DNA from: Pseudoxanthomonas beigongshangi
GTDB lineage: Bacteria > Pseudomonadota > Gammaproteobacteria > Xanthomonadales > Xanthomonadaceae
Assembly: GCF_016820515.1 (NCBI RefSeq)
Contig: NZ_JADHDV010000004.1
Span: forward strand, 1 to 64,000
Direction: 5' to 3'
Length of the DNA: 64,000 nt
Positions within the stretch are counted from its first letter, which is position 1, and every line of letters starts with the position of its first letter. Both the position numbers and the translations under genes were made by a program. Of this stretch, positions 11,563 to 21,300 are shown piece after piece. The notes beneath the pieces were generated by a model. It was not told the DNA's origin and searched no databases. It worked only from the letters and a program-made list of their open reading frames with translations.

Positions 11563-11576
11563 TGACAGCGCTGTCA
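11563..11576. promoter_or_regulatory. LacI-family operator, copy 2 (symporter)
   Basis: Second exact copy of TGACAGCGCTGTCA, 171 bases upstream of the symporter start. The 350-base gap from 11393 to 11744 holds this site and the symporter leader; I see no gene in it. An exact match over 14 bp at two ends of one locus is strong evidence for shared control. Confidence 0.8.
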
Positions 11577-11744
11577 GCTTACGCAACGGGATCGTGTTTG
11601 CATCGTGCGATGCACCAATCCGGTGATTGGTATTTCTTTGGTGGTGAGGCAGGTCGGTTTAGATCGGTACAAACCCACTCGCGATGAAAGCGGCACCCCG
11701 CCGCGGCGCGGCCGGATGCGCGAGGTGCCCGGAAGGCTCGTTCG

Positions 11745-12191
11745 CTACCCGTGGGCCTTGGCGCAGGCCAACACGTGGTTGTAGTCGCTGGACATGCAGC
11801 GATAGAACTCCCGGCGCTCGCCGGTCGCGCCTTCACAGTCGGCGAGCGTCAAGCCCTCCAGCTGCGTCCTCAACGGCGCCGCCATGCGATCGAAATCCGC
11901 ACGGGCCAGGTAGCCACCATCGAGATTGCGCTGGCCGACTTCCAGCATGGTCTCCACGCCCGAGCGCGCGTTCTCCACCGCCCTGGCGCAGGACAGCTCA
12001 TTGTCTGCGTCCCGCACCTGCAGGAGTTGCCGGGTGATCGCGTCGACATCCTCCCGCACCCGCGGCGGCAGCTCGCGCGTCGCCGTGGTTTGCTCGGGCG
12101 AATCCGGCGTGGCGATGGCGGCGGCGCACGCCGTCAGCAGCCAGGCCCCGGCCGTCAGCACCGATGCACGGCGTTTCCCGTTCCCTTCCAT
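11745..12191 (-). CDS. Small lipoprotein of unknown function
   Basis: 148-residue protein starting at the ATG at 12191 (GGGGA upstream). It has a basic n-region, a hydrophobic segment and a lipobox LLTAC, so it should be a lipoprotein. The mature part is helical with several cysteines (LSCARAVENARSG, LADCEGATG, FYRCMSSDYNHVLACAKAHG), perhaps disulphide-linked in the periplasm. I do not recognise the family; the cysteine pattern is loosely like LprI-type lysozyme inhibitors but not enough to name. It is the last gene of the minus-strand run after the S9 peptidase, 43 bases away. Confidence 0.6.
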   Translation of the reverse strand: MEGNGKRRASVLTAGAWLLTACAAAIATPDSPEQTTATRELPPRVREDVDAITRQLLQVRDADNELSCARAVENARSGVETMLEVGQRNLDGGYLARADFDRMAAPLRTQLEGLTLADCEGATGERREFYRCMSSDYNHVLACAKAHG

Positions 12192-12234
12192 GGCATCCCC
12201 GTCCCCTCGTTCGAGGGGCGCGAGTATAGCCGCG

Positions 12235-14352
12235 TCAGCGCGGCCGCAGTCGCTCGTCATCCAGGCGCAGGTTCTTGCGCAACGATTCGCGCAAGGCCGC
12301 ATCCGGCGGCAACGGCGCGCGTCCGCCCAGGTGCCGGTGCAGCATGGTCTCGACTAGATAGAGATAGGCTTCGCGGGTGACCGGATTGACCAGTTGGTGG
12401 CGTCCCTCGGCATCGACGAACAAGGTGACGTCCTTGCCCATCGATTGCAGTTGCGCGGCGTAATGCAGCACGCTGCGGATCGGCACGCGTTCGTCGTCCG
12501 CGCCGGCCAGCAACAGCACGGGCCTGCGCAGCGAGGCGGCATTGGCGATCGGCGACTGCGCGCGCAGGCGTTCCATCACGCCGGCATCGGCCGGATCCAG
12601 CGACAGCATCCGCATGGTCGCGGCCATCGGCACGCCGCGGGTCATCTGGTCGCACCCGCGCGCGTACCAGCGCAGCACCCAGCCGAAGTCCGCCGGCGGC
12701 ACCGCGGCGATGCCGACCTTGAATAGATCCGGCTGGAAGGTCACGCCCTGCAGCGCCGAGTAGCCGCCAAAGGAGGCGCCGAGGATGCCGACGCGCTGGC
12801 CGTCGCCTATGCCCTGGGCAAGCAGGTGGCGCACGCCTTCCACGATGTCCTGCTGGACCCGGCCGTTGCCGAAGTCGCCATTGCCGGCGAACAGGTAACG
12901 GCGACCGTGTCCGGTGGATCCGCGGAAGTTCGGTTCGAACACCACGTAGCCACGATTGGCGAGCATCTGCGATTGCCCGCCGAACTCAGGCCGGAACAGG
13001 TTGAACGGACCGCCGTGGACGTTGGCCACCAGCGGCGCGCGCGCGGGATCCACGCCGGGCGGCACCAGCACGAAGCCATGCACGCGCATGCCGTCGGACG
13101 CGCGCCAGCTGAAGGCGATCTTGCGCGCCATCGCCGACTCGGGAAGCCGCCGGACCGGCGTGCGGTCGTGGCGGAAACCCAGATCCCCCAGCACTTCGCG
13201 CAGCAGGCCGTCGCGCGGGTCGAACAGGTACAGGCGTTCGCCCTTCAGGGAGGCGGCGCGCTCGTGCACCAGCCAGCGCGCGGCGGGACCGCGCCCGACC
13301 TCGATGCGCAGGTCGCGGTGCGGAAGGCGTTGCTGGAGCAAGGCGAGGGATCGCGCCGCCTCCGCCTGCAGGCCATAGGCCATGGCGTCGGTGCTGCGAT
13401 AGGACGCGAACAGGGGTTCGCGGGTCACCGGATCCAGGGTCACCTGCGCCAGATCGGCTTCATTGCGCGGGTCGGCATGCAGCGTGCGCAGTTTTCCCTG
13501 CGCATCCAGGCGCGCCAGTCGGCCGAGATCACCGTCGGCATCCGTGTTGAGCAGGAGATCGCGTCCCTGCTCCAGCGTGCCCAGCATGGAGCAGCGCTGC
13601 AATCGCTCGCAGCGCAGCACCGGTCGCGCGCGCCCCTGCTCCACGCGCAGGATGACGTGCGCCTCGCCTTCCACCCGGGCCATCCAGGCCAGCCTACCCA
13701 GCGGATCCACTTCGAAATCGATGATTTCCCGCGCGTCCTCGTGCACCAGCGTCTGCTTGCCCTGCACGTCCACGCGCTGGATCCGCCAGCGCCTGGGCTG
13801 GCGCGTGATCGCGGGGGGACTCTCCATCACGAAGGCCGCGGCGGGCGACGCGGGATCCACGGCGACAAAGCGGCGCTCGAAGGTCCCACCCAGGCGATCG
13901 ATCGCCCCGGAGCCGGACTGCCCCGCCACCGCCAGCGCGAACAGCTGGCGGGAGGACGCCAGGAACAGCCAGCGGCTGTCGCGCGACCACGACAGTTCGT
14001 CCGCGTCGGTGTGCGCGAGCACCCGCTTCGGCGTACCGCCCGCGGTTGGCAGCAGCCACACGCCCCGGTTGGCACCCTCATCCTTGAGGAAGGCGACCTG
14101 TTTTCCATCCGGCGAAAGCCAGGCGCCAATCAGGATGGGACGGGCGATGAAGTCGATCCGCGCGAACATCGGCGCGGCGGGCCGCGCGCGTTCGGCGGCG
14201 ACGGCGGCGCGCAGCGCGGCGTCCTCGTCGGCACGGGCGGGCGCGCACAGCGTCGCGAGAATCATCAACCATGCGAACCGGCAACGAGGGCGGAACGGCA
14301 AGTCGGACGCGCGCGCGACCGGCGCCGCCAGCGGCAGCGATGACAAGCTCAT
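12235..14352 (-). CDS. S9 prolyl-oligopeptidase-family peptidase
   Basis: Secreted serine peptidase of family S9 (dipeptidyl/acylaminoacyl-peptidase type), about 705 residues. The ATG at 14352 is preceded by AGGAG at seven bases. A signal peptide (FAWLMILATLCAPARA) precedes a beta-propeller (WLSPDGKQVAF, LSWSRDSRWLF) and an alpha/beta hydrolase domain with ANVHGGPFNLF as oxyanion part. The triad is Ser527 in GASFGGYS, Asp619/620 in GADDERVP and His652 in EGRHQLV. It follows the ABC permease by 49 bases, so it is probably co-transcribed with a YtrA-type exporter, which hints at handling of peptides at the envelope. Confidence 0.9.
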   Translation of the reverse strand: MSLSSLPLAAPVARASDLPFRPRCRFAWLMILATLCAPARADEDAALRAAVAAERARPAAPMFARIDFIARPILIGAWLSPDGKQVAFLKDEGANRGVWLLPTAGGTPKRVLAHTDADELSWSRDSRWLFLASSRQLFALAVAGQSGSGAIDRLGGTFERRFVAVDPASPAAAFVMESPPAITRQPRRWRIQRVDVQGKQTLVHEDAREIIDFEVDPLGRLAWMARVEGEAHVILRVEQGRARPVLRCERLQRCSMLGTLEQGRDLLLNTDADGDLGRLARLDAQGKLRTLHADPRNEADLAQVTLDPVTREPLFASYRSTDAMAYGLQAEAARSLALLQQRLPHRDLRIEVGRGPAARWLVHERAASLKGERLYLFDPRDGLLREVLGDLGFRHDRTPVRRLPESAMARKIAFSWRASDGMRVHGFVLVPPGVDPARAPLVANVHGGPFNLFRPEFGGQSQMLANRGYVVFEPNFRGSTGHGRRYLFAGNGDFGNGRVQQDIVEGVRHLLAQGIGDGQRVGILGASFGGYSALQGVTFQPDLFKVGIAAVPPADFGWVLRWYARGCDQMTRGVPMAATMRMLSLDPADAGVMERLRAQSPIANAASLRRPVLLLAGADDERVPIRSVLHYAAQLQSMGKDVTLFVDAEGRHQLVNPVTREAYLYLVETMLHRHLGGRAPLPPDAALRESLRKNLRLDDERLRPR

Positions 14353-14401
14353 CAGCATTCTCCTGTATCCGGCCGTCGAGACGGCCGGAGAACGATACGG
14401 T

Positions 14402-16219
14402 TCAGGCCAGCGCGGGTTGCGCCACCAGTTGCGGTTGCAGCACTTCGCGGCGCGGGTGGATCAGCCGCAGGCTCATCAACGCCGGCAGGCTGAGCACGCC
14501 GCAGGCGACGATCCAGGCAATCCGTGCGGGCATGGACAGATCGGTCTTCCGCGTCCACCACACCGCGCCCAGCAGCGACAGCAGCATGAGCACGCCAGCG
14601 ATGACGGCCACCTGGCGAGGCACCGGCGGGCGCGCGGTGTCGTCGGTGATCTGGTAACCCGCGAACAGCCGGCGTGCGGCGCGCTGCAATTCATAGATCA
14701 CCGGCGCGGGGAACCAGTTCTGGTAGCGCCACAGCGCGGGGAAACCGCTCTTGAGATCCCGTCGCATGATCGGCATGGCCCTGCCCTGATCGTCGATTCG
14801 CGTCATCTGCTGGTAGGGCAGCGCACCCTCTGCGTTATGGGCACTGCGACTGAACAGGAACGACACCAGGTAACCGTCCAGCAGTTCGATCGCATCGGCG
14901 CGGTACAGATCGCCGACCTTGCCCGGAATGGCCAGGCGCTGGCGCGGCGTGAGCATGCCGTCGCTGGCCGCGAGGTCGCGTCCGTCATAGAAGTACACGG
15001 CGCGGTCGCTGAGCAGGGCCAGATCGTCACCCACCCGGTCATAGCCGGTGATCCGCTCCCCCGCCGGCAGCCGCAGGCGCGGCACCACCCGCTTCTGGTC
15101 GCTGTCGTACTGGTAAACGCGGGTGGTGCCGATCAGGCTGTTCTCCGGCCCGGGCATTACCGGCTCCGGGAACGGCGCGTCGCCCTCCACGCCGAGTTCG
15201 CCGACGCTGCGGTAGTCCACCAGGCTGTAGCCTTCCAGGCGCATGCGATCGTGGCTGAACACCCAGCGGATGCGGTGCTGCTCGTCGTCGAATTCCATCG
15301 GCACGATATTGACCAGCTCGTTGCGCACCGGCGTCGCGCGCAGGCCCGGACCAAACGAGAAGACCTCCGAAATCTGCGCCTGTTCCCGCCACAACGGCGC
15401 CTGCGGGTCGCGGCTGCCGCGCAGGCCCATCACCATCAGGTCCTTGCCCTCGGCGTTCTCGGACTCCTTCTCGCCGCCAGCGGCCGGCACCGGCGCGTTG
15501 TTCGGATGGGAGCCCTGCGCGATCCACAGGAATTCGATACCAAAGCCCACCATCACCAGCGCCAGCCACATCGCCAGTTGCAACGGAACCGCGGTGAAGA
15601 AGGTGCGTGGCATGGTGTGGGGCGCCGCGCCGAGATCCGGTTTGAATGCGACCCACACCATTCCCGCCAGCATCGCCAGGGTGATCAGCTGCACCGCGAT
15701 CGCGCCCAGGCCGGTGGCCTGGCTGAACACCAGCCAGGACAACAGCGCGATTCCGCTGTATCCATAACGGCGGTTGGCCAGCATCGCGTAGGCGCCGGCG
15801 AGGTAGGCGCAGACCGCAATCAGCCACGCCGATACGCCGAGCAGCAGATGGCGATGATCGACCACCCGCGCGGTCATGAACTCCTGCCAGCCGGCCAGCA
15901 GCCACAGTGGCAGCACGATCGCCACCGCCAGTTGCAGCGCGCCCGCGCCTACCAGCACGGCCGCCAGCTTTCCATGCGGAATCGGCCGGTGCAGCAGGTT
16001 CATCCAGGTGTTCGGCTTGCGGTAGCCGCCCATCTGGTAGAGCCCCAGCAGCAGGCCGGTGACGGCGTAGACGCCGGCCAGCACTTCGTAGACCAGCCGT
16101 GGTTGCTGGGCCAGATCGACCACCCGGGTCATGAACCCGAGGATCACCAGTTGCAGCACCGCGTAGGCGATCGCCCAGATGCGGAAGCGCTGCATTTCAG
16201 CCTTGAACATGTCCCACAT
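14402..16219 (-). CDS. ABC transporter permease (YtrA-operon type)
   Basis: 605-residue integral membrane protein, probably the channel subunit partnered by the ATPase just upstream. GGAGAGGA precedes the ATG at 16219. Five to six hydrophobic helices occupy the first ~260 residues (IAYAVLQLVILGFMTRVVDL, YAVTGLLLGLYQMGG, VGAGALQLAVAIVLPLWLLA, LALVMVGFGIEFLWIA), then a long soluble domain of ~250 residues (about 265-530), then two more helices near the C-terminus. This large extracytoplasmic insert is unusual for a plain permease and may bind substrate or a partner. Cargo unknown; similar GntR-linked ABC systems respond to cell-wall stress. Confidence 0.8.
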   Translation of the reverse strand: MWDMFKAEMQRFRIWAIAYAVLQLVILGFMTRVVDLAQQPRLVYEVLAGVYAVTGLLLGLYQMGGYRKPNTWMNLLHRPIPHGKLAAVLVGAGALQLAVAIVLPLWLLAGWQEFMTARVVDHRHLLLGVSAWLIAVCAYLAGAYAMLANRRYGYSGIALLSWLVFSQATGLGAIAVQLITLAMLAGMVWVAFKPDLGAAPHTMPRTFFTAVPLQLAMWLALVMVGFGIEFLWIAQGSHPNNAPVPAAGGEKESENAEGKDLMVMGLRGSRDPQAPLWREQAQISEVFSFGPGLRATPVRNELVNIVPMEFDDEQHRIRWVFSHDRMRLEGYSLVDYRSVGELGVEGDAPFPEPVMPGPENSLIGTTRVYQYDSDQKRVVPRLRLPAGERITGYDRVGDDLALLSDRAVYFYDGRDLAASDGMLTPRQRLAIPGKVGDLYRADAIELLDGYLVSFLFSRSAHNAEGALPYQQMTRIDDQGRAMPIMRRDLKSGFPALWRYQNWFPAPVIYELQRAARRLFAGYQITDDTARPPVPRQVAVIAGVLMLLSLLGAVWWTRKTDLSMPARIAWIVACGVLSLPALMSLRLIHPRREVLQPQLVAQPALA

Positions 16220-16240
16220 GACCGTGTCCTCTCCGTGCGC

Positions 16241-17170
16241 TCAGTGCTGCCGTTGCGGTTGCGCCGGCGCGGCGTGGTTCTTGGTCAGGAAGCCGTTGAC
16301 CGCGCGATCCAGGCTGACCGGCATGCTCTGGATCGAGCGCGCGCCGCTGGCGCGCAGGAACTCGGCGAAGTCCTCGTCCTGGTCCAGCACCAGGTAGTGG
16401 TGCAGGCCGTCCAGCCGCTGCAGTTGAAGCAGGCCGGGAACGGTCGCCGGATCCGGTCCCTTGAACGGGATGTCCGCCACCCAATGGGTGACCCGCGCGC
16501 AGAATTCCTCCGGCGCGGACATGTTCTTCAGCTGGCCGCGTTCCAGGATGATGAGGTTGTCGGCGATGCGCTCGATTTCCTCCATCTGGTGGGAGCAGTA
16601 GATCACCGTGCATTGCTCGGCCGCGTTGGAGTACATCAGCGATTCCAGGAACGCGCGCTTGGCGACCACGTCCAGGCCCAGCGTGGGTTCGTCCAGCACC
16701 AGCAATTCCGGTCCCTGCGCCAGCGCCAGCGCCAGGTTCAGTCCGGCGCGCTCGCCGCGCGAGAGCTGGGCGACTTTTTGCTCCGGCAGCACGTGGTAAT
16801 GGCCCAGCACCTCGTCGTAGGCGTGCTGGTTCCAGCGCGGGTACTGGTGCCGCTGCATCGCGGTCACCGCGGCGACCTTCATCCAGCCGGGCAGGGTATG
16901 TTCCTCGTTGACGAAGCCGATGCGTGCACGGTCCTCCGGACGCAGCCGCTGGCTGTCGCGGCCGAGGATGCGCGCCTGCCCCACCGTCGGCGGCAGGAAG
17001 CCGAGCAGGACGCGGAACAGGGTGGATTTGCCGGCGCCGTTGGCGCCGACGATGGCGTGGATGCGCCCGCGCGGAATGCGCAGGTCGAGGTGGTCCAGCG
17101 CCAGCTTGCGCCCGTAGCGCTTGCTCAGCGCGACGGTTTCGATCACGTAGTCGGAAGCGGGAGTGCTCAT
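16241..17170 (-). CDS. ABC transporter ATP-binding protein
   Basis: 309-residue ATPase of the export/antibiotic-type ABC class. Walker A is GANGAGKST, signature LSRGERAGLNLALALA, Walker B LLVLDEPTLGLD, switch histidine in CSHQMEEIERI. The order and the ~85-residue C-terminal extension match single-domain ATPases paired with separate permeases. The ATG at 17170 has a GGGA eight bases before it. It is 21 bases ahead of the permease and 53 bases behind the GntR regulator, in one operon. Confidence 0.93.
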   Translation of the reverse strand: MSTPASDYVIETVALSKRYGRKLALDHLDLRIPRGRIHAIVGANGAGKSTLFRVLLGFLPPTVGQARILGRDSQRLRPEDRARIGFVNEEHTLPGWMKVAAVTAMQRHQYPRWNQHAYDEVLGHYHVLPEQKVAQLSRGERAGLNLALALAQGPELLVLDEPTLGLDVVAKRAFLESLMYSNAAEQCTVIYCSHQMEEIERIADNLIILERGQLKNMSAPEEFCARVTHWVADIPFKGPDPATVPGLLQLQRLDGLHHYLVLDQDEDFAEFLRASGARSIQSMPVSLDRAVNGFLTKNHAAPAQPQRQH

Positions 17171-17223
17171 GGTCGTCCCAGGGTCGGGTAACGGAACGCG
17201 GAAGGGGGACGCGCGGATGCGCG

Positions 17224-17637
17224 TCAGGCGGATTTCCTTTTCGGCGCGATCACGCGCAGTTCCTCGTCCAGCCGCGCCAGCGCGCGATCGGGCGGGTAGT
17301 CGAGCGCGATCACTTCATGCACGAACGCCTGCACGGCGTCGTCCATGCGCCGCTCGCGTTCGGCGTCGCTCAGGCGCTGGCGCGGCGTGGCCACGAACAG
17401 TCCCAGGCCCTGGCGCGATTCCAGCCAGCCTTCACTGGTTAGTTCGGCGTAGGCCTTGGCGACGGTGTTGGGATTGATCATCAGCTGCTGGGCCAGTCCG
17501 CGCACGCTGGGCAACTGCGCACCCGGCTTGAGTTCGGCGGTGGCGATCTTCATCCGCACGCCATCGACGATCTGCTTGCTGATCGGACGCGCGTCGCCGG
17601 TGGCGATCTGGATCATCAGGGCCTGGGTACGGGCCAT
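17224..17637 (-). CDS. GntR-family repressor, YtrA subfamily
   Basis: 137-residue one-domain GntR regulator of the YtrA type: winged helix (PISKQIVDGVRMKIATAEL, then LPSVRGLAQQLMINPNTVAK and YAELTSEGWLESRQGLGLFV), then a short helical tail for dimerisation and no ligand-binding domain. The ATG at 17637 has GAGGTG eight bases upstream. It is first gene of the ABC-peptidase operon and a 9-bp inverted repeat lies 14 bases upstream of its start, so autoregulation is likely. Confidence 0.9.
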   Translation of the reverse strand: MARTQALMIQIATGDARPISKQIVDGVRMKIATAELKPGAQLPSVRGLAQQLMINPNTVAKAYAELTSEGWLESRQGLGLFVATPRQRLSDAERERRMDDAVQAFVHEVIALDYPPDRALARLDEELRVIAPKRKSA

Positions 17638-17650
17638 GGAACACCTCAAT

Positions 17651-17679
17651 CAACTGTACTAGTACGAACAGTACAGTTG
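17651..17679. promoter_or_regulatory. Probable YtrA-type operator
   Basis: Perfect arms CAACTGTAC (17651-17659) and GTACAGTTG (17671-17679) separated by 11 bases, with a GTACTAGTAC palindrome overlapping the left arm (17657-17666). It is directly in front of the GntR start codon and so would cover the promoter or leader of the operon. Confidence 0.75.
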
Positions 17680-17778
17680 GCTTGCAAGCGGCGTCAAGCG
17701 TCCAGAGGTCATGGTCCGACGAAAGCCCGGATCCGGCGACGAAAACCCCGTCCGCGCGGACGCGCATACCGGAACGGC

Positions 17779-18097
17779 GTAGGAGCGGCGTCCCGCCGCG
17801 AGCCTTTTGCGCGGTCACCCCGGCCATCGCCGTCACCATCGCGATCATCGCAGCCGAGCATCACGCGGAAGATCTCGCGGCCGGAGGCCGCTCCTACCTG
17901 GGGTGTGGTAGGCATTCGCGCCACAGGTGACGCCTTGAGGGTGTCAGCGCGTTCCAGTCACGCGGTCAAAAAGCGAGGTAGGAGCGGCGTCCCCGCCGCG
18001 AGCCTATTGCGCGGTCACCACAGACATCGCCGTCACCATCGCCATCATCGGAACCGGGCATCGCGCGGAGGAGCTCGCGGCCGGAGGCCGCTCCTAC
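17779..18097. repeat. Two ~120-bp direct copies of a GTAG-REP pair
   Basis: Unit 1 is 17779-17897 and unit 2 is 17978-18097. Each opens with GTAGGAGCGGCGTCC, has an inner CGCGGTCACC...CATCGCCGTCACCATCGC section, and closes with CGGCCGGAGGCCGCTCCTAC, so the two ends are inverted REP arms. The two units differ by a few bases only. They fill the gap between the divergent ends of the ABC operon promoter and the UTRA regulator stop. Confidence 0.85.
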
Positions 18098-18128
18098 CCG
18101 GCGTGTTCGCGGCAGCGGGAGCCGGACG

Positions 18129-18878
18129 TTATTCGCTCTGCAGTTCGGCGACGAAGTCGTAGGCGTCGCCGCGGTAGTAGGAACGGGTGGATTCGACCAC
18201 GCGGCCGTCTTCCAGGAAGGCGCGGCGTTCGACCAGCAGTCCCGGGGCGCCGACAGGCAGTTCCAGGTGGCGGGCGGCCTCGTCGTCCAGCGCGACCGCG
18301 CGCAGGCGCTGCAAGGCGCGGCGCGGACGGTTGCCGTGCGCGTCGAGCGCCTCGTACAGCGAGGTGGTGACGGTTTCCGGATCCGGCAGCAGCGACAGCG
18401 GCACCAGGGTGCGTTCGATCGCGATCGGCGCGCCGTCGACGTGGCGCAGGCGGTACATGCGGACCACGCCGCTGCCCGGCGACAGGTTCAGCGCCATCGA
18501 TTCTTCCGGTGTCACTTCGCCGACGCTGCGTTCGAGGAATTTCACCTGCGGATTGAGGCCGCGCTCGCGCAAGTCGTCGGTGAAGCTGGTCAGGCGCGAG
18601 AACTGGCGCAGGATGCGCTCGGCCACGAAAGTGCCCGCGCCCTGCCGCTGCACCAGCAGGCCGGCTTCGATGAGTCCGGCCAGCGCCTTGCGGATCGTCA
18701 CGCGGGACAGACCCAGCAGGTTGGCAAGATCGCGTTCGCTGGGCAGGGCCTGGCCCGAGCGCAGCACGCCGGCGTCCATCAGGTTCTGCAGGGCGCGGCG
18801 CAGGCGCAGGTAAGCCACGGCGCGGGTGGACTCGCCGGTCTGCAGGCGCTGGTATTCATCGAACAGGGCTTTTTGCAT
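18129..18878 (-). CDS. GntR/HutC-family regulator with UTRA domain, beside zwf
   Basis: About 249 residues: an N-terminal winged helix (LRRALQNLMDAGVL, ALPSERDLANLLGLSRVTIR, KALAGLIEAGLLVQRQGAGT) and a C-terminal UTRA ligand-binding domain (SFTDDLRERGLNPQVKFLER, VVRMYRLRHVDGAPIAIER, FVAELQSE). UTRA regulators usually sense a sugar phosphate or amino acid. It is divergent from zwf-pgl over a 136-base region that contains ATTGGT-type repeats overlapping the zwf promoter, so zwf is its probable target. Start is uncertain: ATG at 18878, ATG at 18890 and GTG at 18899 are all in frame. Confidence 0.85.
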   Translation of the reverse strand: MQKALFDEYQRLQTGESTRAVAYLRLRRALQNLMDAGVLRSGQALPSERDLANLLGLSRVTIRKALAGLIEAGLLVQRQGAGTFVAERILRQFSRLTSFTDDLRERGLNPQVKFLERSVGEVTPEESMALNLSPGSGVVRMYRLRHVDGAPIAIERTLVPLSLLPDPETVTTSLYEALDAHGNRPRRALQRLRAVALDDEAARHLELPVGAPGLLVERRAFLEDGRVVESTRSYYRGDAYDFVAELQSE

Positions 18879-18902
18879 GGCCCTGAACATACCACTCACG
18901 TA

Positions 18903-18980
18903 CCAATAAAGGCAATATCAGCCGACAAATGGTTACATTGGCCTGATTCATTGGTCAGCGTGGTAGCCCGGTGGTATTGT
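18903..18980 (+). promoter_or_regulatory. zwf promoter with putative UTRA-regulator sites
   Basis: A -35 box TTGGTC (18952-18957) and a -10 box TATTGT (18975-18980) are spaced 17 bases, 34 bases before the zwf GTG. ACCAAT (18903-18908), ATTGG (18938-18942) and ATTGGT (18951-18956) form inverted and direct repeats across the divergent region; the last overlaps the -35 box. Operator role is inferred. Confidence 0.5.
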
Positions 18981-19014
18981 TCCTCCCCACCTGACAAGCG
19001 AACGAGATGACGAC

Positions 19015-20493
<1,479 letters not shown>

Positions 20494-20497
20494 GCGC

Positions 20498-21223
20498 GTG
20501 ACCCAGTCCCTCCTCCCCCCCGTCCCGACCGAACTGGTCACCTTCGCCGACAGCGAGGCGCTGGCCGGCGCCCTGGCCGCGGCCGTCGCCGCCGATCTGC
20601 GCGCGGGAATCGATGCCCGCGGCGGCGCGCTGCTGGCGCTGTCCGGCGGCACCACACCCAAGCGGTTCATGCAGCGACTGTCGGAACAATCGCTGGACTG
20701 GGACAAGGTCACCGTCACCTTGGTCGATGAGCGCTGGGTGGCGCCGGACAACGAACGCTCCAACGCCCGCCTGCTGCGCGAGCACCTGTTGCGGGGCGAG
20801 GCCGCGGCGGCGCATTTCCTGCCGCTGTTCCGCGACACCCCGGAGCCGGAGGACGCACTGGCCGAACTGGAACGGCGCTTTGCCAGCCTGCCGCCATCGT
20901 TCGACGCGATCGTGCTGGGCATGGGCAGCGACGGCCATACCGCCTCGTTCTTCCCCGGCGGCGATCACCTGGCCGCGGCGCTGGATCCGGCCTCGCCGGC
21001 ACGCCTGCTGCCGATGCGCGCGCCCGGCGCCGGCGAAGCCCGCATCACCCTGACCCTGCCGGTGCTGCTGGCCGCGCGCCACCTGTACCTGCATATCGAA
21101 GGCGCGGAAAAGCGCGCCGTGCTGGATCGCGCCCTCGCGGGCGTTGGCGCCGACGGCCAACTGCCGATCCGCATCGTGCTGGCGCAGGCCGCCACGCCCG
21201 TGGTGACTTACCTGACGCCCTGA
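20498..21223 (+). CDS. pgl: 6-phosphogluconolactonase
   Basis: 241-residue DevB/Pgl-type lactonase that hydrolyses 6-phosphogluconolactone to 6-phosphogluconate. Visible marks: LLALSGGTTPKRFM, TVTLVDERWVAPDNERSN, FDAIVLGMGSDGHTASFFPG, and the C-terminal RIVLAQAATPV. GTG start at 20498, four bases after the zwf stop, indicating translational coupling. No edd, eda or glk follows; the next gene 78 bases on is unrelated PspA. Confidence 0.96.
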   Translation: MTQSLLPPVPTELVTFADSEALAGALAAAVAADLRAGIDARGGALLALSGGTTPKRFMQRLSEQSLDWDKVTVTLVDERWVAPDNERSNARLLREHLLRGEAAAAHFLPLFRDTPEPEDALAELERRFASLPPSFDAIVLGMGSDGHTASFFPGGDHLAAALDPASPARLLPMRAPGAGEARITLTLPVLLAARHLYLHIEGAEKRAVLDRALAGVGADGQLPIRIVLAQAATPVVTYLTP

Positions 21224-21300
21224 CCCGCCGTCGCGGCGCGGTTGGAATGCCCGCACGCGCCGCGTACAGTAGCCCGCATCGAGAGGATTTCGGGGGCGCC

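Noticed and set aside
13463-17191. 1242-codon plus-strand open frame across the ABC operon
   Set aside because: Runs antisense through four well-supported genes and has no recognisable domain; product of GC-rich third positions.
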